64,000 nt of DNA. It comes from an uncultured bacterium (GTDB lineage Bacteria > Cyanobacteriota > Vampirovibrionia > Gastranaerophilales > Gastranaerophilaceae). Shown here one piece after another: positions 61,074 to 64,000 of the stretch. The DNA is taken from contig URFH01000002.1 in assembly GCA_900547155.1 (NCBI GenBank), forward strand, positions 1 through 64,000, written 5' to 3'. The notes under the pieces were generated by a model. The model worked only from the letters and a program-made list of their open reading frames with translations, searched no databases and was not told where the DNA came from. The stretch's first letter is position 1, and each line of letters begins with the position of its first letter. Position numbers and translations under genes: made by a program.

Positions 61074-61619
61074 TCATAGACAGAATGCATTCAGCCGAGA
61101 ATCAATAATATCTTGGTTAATTCCTATATATCGCAGTGTAACACTCGGTGCAGAGTGATTAAAGATACACTGAAGCAATGCAACATCCTTATTCTCCTGA
61201 TAAAAATGGTAACCAAAAGTTTTTCTGAGTGTATGTGTCCCTATGTGTGCTGTAATTCCTGCATTAATACAAGCGTTGCAAATTATTCTATATGCCTGAA
61301 TTCTGCTGATTGGCTTTCCCCCTCTCTGGCTTGAAAACAGCCATTCAGTATCAGCCTTGTGATAAATAAATTCATCAAGTTCAGCTTTAAAAGATTTTGT
61401 TATTGGGAAACGCTTATATTTATTAGTCTTTTGCTCAATTAGTTCAATATATTTTTTATCTTTAACATCCGCAACTTTTAATTTAAGAATATCCGAAATT
61501 CTCAATCCGCTGTTTATCCCCATTAAGAATAACAAGTAGTTACGACTGCCGTGTTCTTTTAAAATTCGTTTTACAATTTCAATTTTTTCTTTGTCCCTAA
61601 TCGGCTCTACGCATACCAT
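61074..61619 (-). CDS. Tyrosine recombinase, catalytic domain only
   Basis: The protein has 181 residues. All catalytic residues are recognisable: Arg40 in GLRISD, Lys64 in EQKTNKYK, His129 and Arg132 in THTLRKTFGYH, His155 in IFNHSAPS, and Tyr164 in LRYIGI. The usual N-terminal core-binding domain (about 100 residues) is missing, as in FimB-like small recombinases. It lies 229 bases from the giant protein's start on the same strand. It may invert or integrate DNA within the island, alone or with the core-binding protein at 56543. Confidence 0.87.
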   Translation of the reverse strand: MVCVEPIRDKEKIEIVKRILKEHGSRNYLLFLMGINSGLRISDILKLKVADVKDKKYIELIEQKTNKYKRFPITKSFKAELDEFIYHKADTEWLFSSQRGGKPISRIQAYRIICNACINAGITAHIGTHTLRKTFGYHFYQENKDVALLQCIFNHSAPSVTLRYIGINQDIIDSRLNAFCL

Positions 61620-61765
61620 TTAACCATTCTCCTTTACTGTTACACATCTTACCTCTGAATATCTAAAACATATCCAAATATGTAACGTTTTGGATGAGTA
61701 ATAATTGACAATCAGGTATAAATAATATATTATATAGGTCATATTGGGTCTAATTGGGTATTATT

Positions 61766-62821
61766 ATGCTAGAGAATCTTGATATTAAAATAACTAATCA
61801 GATGTTATCAATTATCTCTGAAATTGACGAGTTTAAAGGTTCTTGGAAACTTCTGGGACAAATGGCACCTGAAAAATTACAGGCGCTGAAAAAAGTTGCA
61901 ACTATAGAAAGTGTTGGATCTTCCAACCGTATTGAAGGGAACAAATTATCTGATAAACAGGTTGAAGAATTGCTTTCAAGGATTAACAAACAATCCTTTG
62001 CCAATCGAGATGAAGAAGAAGTTGCTGGATACGCAAAGTTAGCTGATACCATTTTTGAAGATTGGGAAGTTATTCCGTTATCGGAAAATTATATAAAACA
62101 ATTACATAAAATTTTGCTTGAATATTCTTCTAAAGATGAAAAACACAAGGGCGAATATAAAAAAATATCAAATGCTGTAGCTGCTTATGACAGTGAAGGT
62201 AGAGAATTAGGCGTTGTCTTTGAAACCGCAACACCTTTTGAAACACCGTTAAAAATGCAGGAACTTATTGATTGGACTAATAAAAATTTGATTGACAGAT
62301 TTTACCATCCGTTAATTGTTATTGGAGTTTTTGTAGTTAATTTTTTGGCAATTCACCCGTTTCAAGATGGAAATGGCAGACTTTCACGTGCTTTAACAAA
62401 TCTTTTATTACTAAAGTCAGGATATTTGTATATTCCGTATAGTTCAACAGAATCAATAATTGAAGATAACAAAGAAGCTTATTACAGAGCCTTAAGACAA
62501 ACACAAACAACCTTAAATGGTTTGCCGAATTATGAACCGTGGCTAATGTTTTTCCTAAAAACTTTGCAAAAACAAAAAATAAGACTCGAATATAAACTTG
62601 AGCATCCGGTACAGAGAAAAGCTTCAAATCTTGATTTGCCGGAAGTTTCTGCAAAAATTATGGAAGTCTTTGAAACTAAAGATCGCGCAACGATTTCAGA
62701 GTTATCTGGATTAACAGGTACAAACATTAACACAATCAAAAAACACCTTGCAAACTTGGTTGAAAATAATTACCTGATAAAACATGGCAAAACAAGAGGT
62801 GCATGGTATACAAAAAATTAG
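61766..62821 (+). CDS. Fic domain protein (AMP-transferase) with N-terminal inhibitory helix
   Basis: The protein has 351 residues. The core motif HPFQDGNGRLSRAL is canonical at about 197-210, so AMP transfer to a target hydroxyl is expected. The inhibitory motif SNRIEG (S/T-x3-E-G, about residues 53-58) is on the N-terminal side, which makes it a class II, self-inhibited Fic. The C-terminus is a winged helix (ATISELSGLTGTNINTIKKH) that may bind DNA and control its own gene. ATG 61766 is used; TTG 61754 also opens the frame, and neither has a good ribosome site. An ATTGGGT direct repeat precedes it. Confidence 0.93.
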   Translation: MLENLDIKITNQMLSIISEIDEFKGSWKLLGQMAPEKLQALKKVATIESVGSSNRIEGNKLSDKQVEELLSRINKQSFANRDEEEVAGYAKLADTIFEDWEVIPLSENYIKQLHKILLEYSSKDEKHKGEYKKISNAVAAYDSEGRELGVVFETATPFETPLKMQELIDWTNKNLIDRFYHPLIVIGVFVVNFLAIHPFQDGNGRLSRALTNLLLLKSGYLYIPYSSTESIIEDNKEAYYRALRQTQTTLNGLPNYEPWLMFFLKTLQKQKIRLEYKLEHPVQRKASNLDLPEVSAKIMEVFETKDRATISELSGLTGTNINTIKKHLANLVENNYLIKHGKTRGAWYTKN

Positions 62822-62890
62822 CAGACATATAAGCTAAATGGTTATATTTGTGATAATATTGTTCTATAAAGGTTAATTATATAGGTAGAA

Positions 62891-64000
62891 ATGAAGCGTA
62901 TAGAAAGATGTCAAATTTTTACACCTGATGATAAGGTCAATAAATTATTAGATATCATAGGATATAAAAAAGGGTTATTAGGACAAAAATTCCTAGAAAA
63001 TTCGTGTGGTGATGGATCCGTCTTAAAACATGTAGTTTCAAGATATATTAAGGACGGTATTAGTAAAAAACTTTCGCTAAAAACAATAAAAACTGGGTTG
63101 CAAGATGACATTTGGGGCTTTGAAATTGATTCTTCTAAATATAATGATTGTATAAAAACTCTGAATAAAGTTTCAGAATACTATGGGATTTATAATGTAA
63201 AATGGAATATTCATGTTGCGGATTTTTTAAAATACAAACTATCTCAAAAGTTTTCGTACATTGCCGGAAATCCTCCATATATAAATTATAGAGATCTTGA
63301 ACCTGAGACTAGAGAATTTATTAAAAATGAGTTTATTACATGTTCTAAAGGAAAATTTGACTATTGTTATGCTTTCATTGAAAAAAGTCTGAATTGCTTA
63401 TCTGATAATGGTAAACTCTCTTATCTTATACCAAGTAGTATTTTTAAGAATGTTTTTGCAGAAAAACTTAGAGAGTTTATTCTTCCTTCAGTCAGTAAAA
63501 TATACGATTTTAAAACAGAAAAAGTCTTTTCAAAAGCTTTAGTAGCTACATCTATTTTGGTTTGTGAAAAAGGGAAAAATAAAACGCAAATTTTATACAG
63601 AAATAAAGAAAATAAAGCTTTCATCAAGATTCCCAAAAATTCTTTAAAACAAAAATGGGTATTTAAAGTGGAAGAAGCAAAAAATAAAACTGCAAAACTA
63701 AAATTTGGAGATTTTTTTAATGCTCAAATTTCTATTGCTACTCTGTTAAACAAGGCTTTTATTATAAAACCAGATGTAGGTGCTGTATTAAATTGCTGCA
63801 TTGAAGAGGATGTTATAAGACCTGCTAAAAGTCCTCGCAATTTAGCATATGCAATAGATGAACAAATTATATTTCCATATTATTACGAAAATGGCAAATT
63901 AATGAAATATAAACCAGAAGAATTTGAGAAAAAATATCCTACAGCATTTCAACATTTAAAAAATTTTGAAAATGAATTAGAAAAACGAAATAAAGATACT
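62891..64000 (+). CDS. N6-adenine DNA methyltransferase, 3' end cut by window
   Basis: The frame is open from ATG 62891 to the last base, 370 codons, with no stop, so the gene continues beyond the window. It starts with FTPDDKVNKLLD. Motif I is ENSCGDGSVL (36-45), the acidic SAM residue is in GFEIDSS (about 80), and the catalytic motif IV is NPPYINY (127-133), the gamma/Eco57I type of N6-adenine methylase. After about residue 250 it enters a region like the target-recognition part of type I/IIG enzymes (FGDFFNAQISIATLLNKAFI). It could be a stand-alone methylase, an HsdM-like subunit, or the N-terminal part of a type IIG enzyme. Confidence 0.88.
   Translation, partial: MKRIERCQIFTPDDKVNKLLDIIGYKKGLLGQKFLENSCGDGSVLKHVVSRYIKDGISKKLSLKTIKTGLQDDIWGFEIDSSKYNDCIKTLNKVSEYYGIYNVKWNIHVADFLKYKLSQKFSYIAGNPPYINYRDLEPETREFIKNEFITCSKGKFDYCYAFIEKSLNCLSDNGKLSYLIPSSIFKNVFAEKLREFILPSVSKIYDFKTEKVFSKALVATSILVCEKGKNKTQILYRNKENKAFIKIPKNSLKQKWVFKVEEAKNKTAKLKFGDFFNAQISIATLLNKAFIIKPDVGAVLNCCIEEDVIRPAKSPRNLAYAIDEQIIFPYYYENGKLMKYKPEEFEKKYPTAFQHLKNFENELEKRNKDT

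Noticed and set aside
53651-61700. Classical tRNA-Asp-targeted integrative element with direct att repeats
   Set aside because: I searched by eye for a second copy of the tRNA-Asp 3' end up to the window end and saw none; the recombinase is also not next to the tRNA.

Overview
The window looks like a chromosomal segment of an AT-rich, Gram-negative gut-type bacterium, most probably a non-photosynthetic relative of Cyanobacteria (Gastranaerophilales / Melainabacteria). This is an inference, not a proof. It rests on the lipid A cluster order lpxD-lpxC-fabZ-lpxA, a ClpC-type (not ClpA) unfoldase, fliW-csrA, and many large lineage-specific proteins with short N-terminal leaders. Core genes are well conserved and mostly in tight operons.

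Layout. 0-4 kb: a hypothetical protein, then a degenerate-P-loop TPR protein overlapping rsmG, all on the minus strand. 4.5-7.5 kb: dapB, asd and queA (lysine/threonine precursor pathway and queuosine tRNA modification). 7.6-10.7 kb: a helical hypothetical protein facing a secreted alpha/beta hydrolase. 11.05 kb: tRNA-Met(CAT) preceded by a peculiar tRNA-derived palindrome. 11.5-26 kb: the most unusual region, a very AT-rich accessory locus. It holds a CheR-like methyltransferase facing a seven-gene minus-strand operon: a triple-AAA+ protein, a GLUG/ankyrin protein, a His-rich-tail protein, a AAA+ ATPase, two proteins sharing an identical C-terminal domain through a 757-bp perfect direct repeat, and a AAA+ paralogue without a Walker A. 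26-35.4 kb: a membrane protein, then mtaB, a nitrilase-family amidase, a PBP4-type carboxypeptidase, a secreted TPR protein, fliW, csrA, a TPR protein and clpC. 35.5-45.8 kb: a large EF-hand protein, small hypotheticals, grpE-dnaJ, a beta-propeller protein, an O-methyltransferase and a coiled-coil membrane protein. 46-53.5 kb: an Fe-alcohol dehydrogenase with a 48-residue leader gene, a repeat-rich gap (including a MITE-like element), the lipid A operon lpxD-lpxC-fabZ-lpxA, rpmB, pdxJ, tRNA-Lys(CTT) and a periplasmic protein.

53.65 kb to the end: tRNA-Asp(GTC) and then a mobile/defence-like island. It has a Mu-type DDE transposase with MuB-like ATPase, a protein with only the core-binding half of a tyrosine recombinase, a Mu-type small-terminase-like HTH protein, a 1110-residue protein with two zinc-metallopeptidase motifs, a catalytic-half-only tyrosine recombinase, a Fic AMP-transferase and an N6-adenine DNA methyltransferase cut by the window end.

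Several families of short palindromic repeats are scattered between genes. One copy sits in frame inside the transposase gene. Another family sits directly upstream of two different tRNA genes, joined to fragments of those same tRNAs. No CRISPR array or rRNA was seen.
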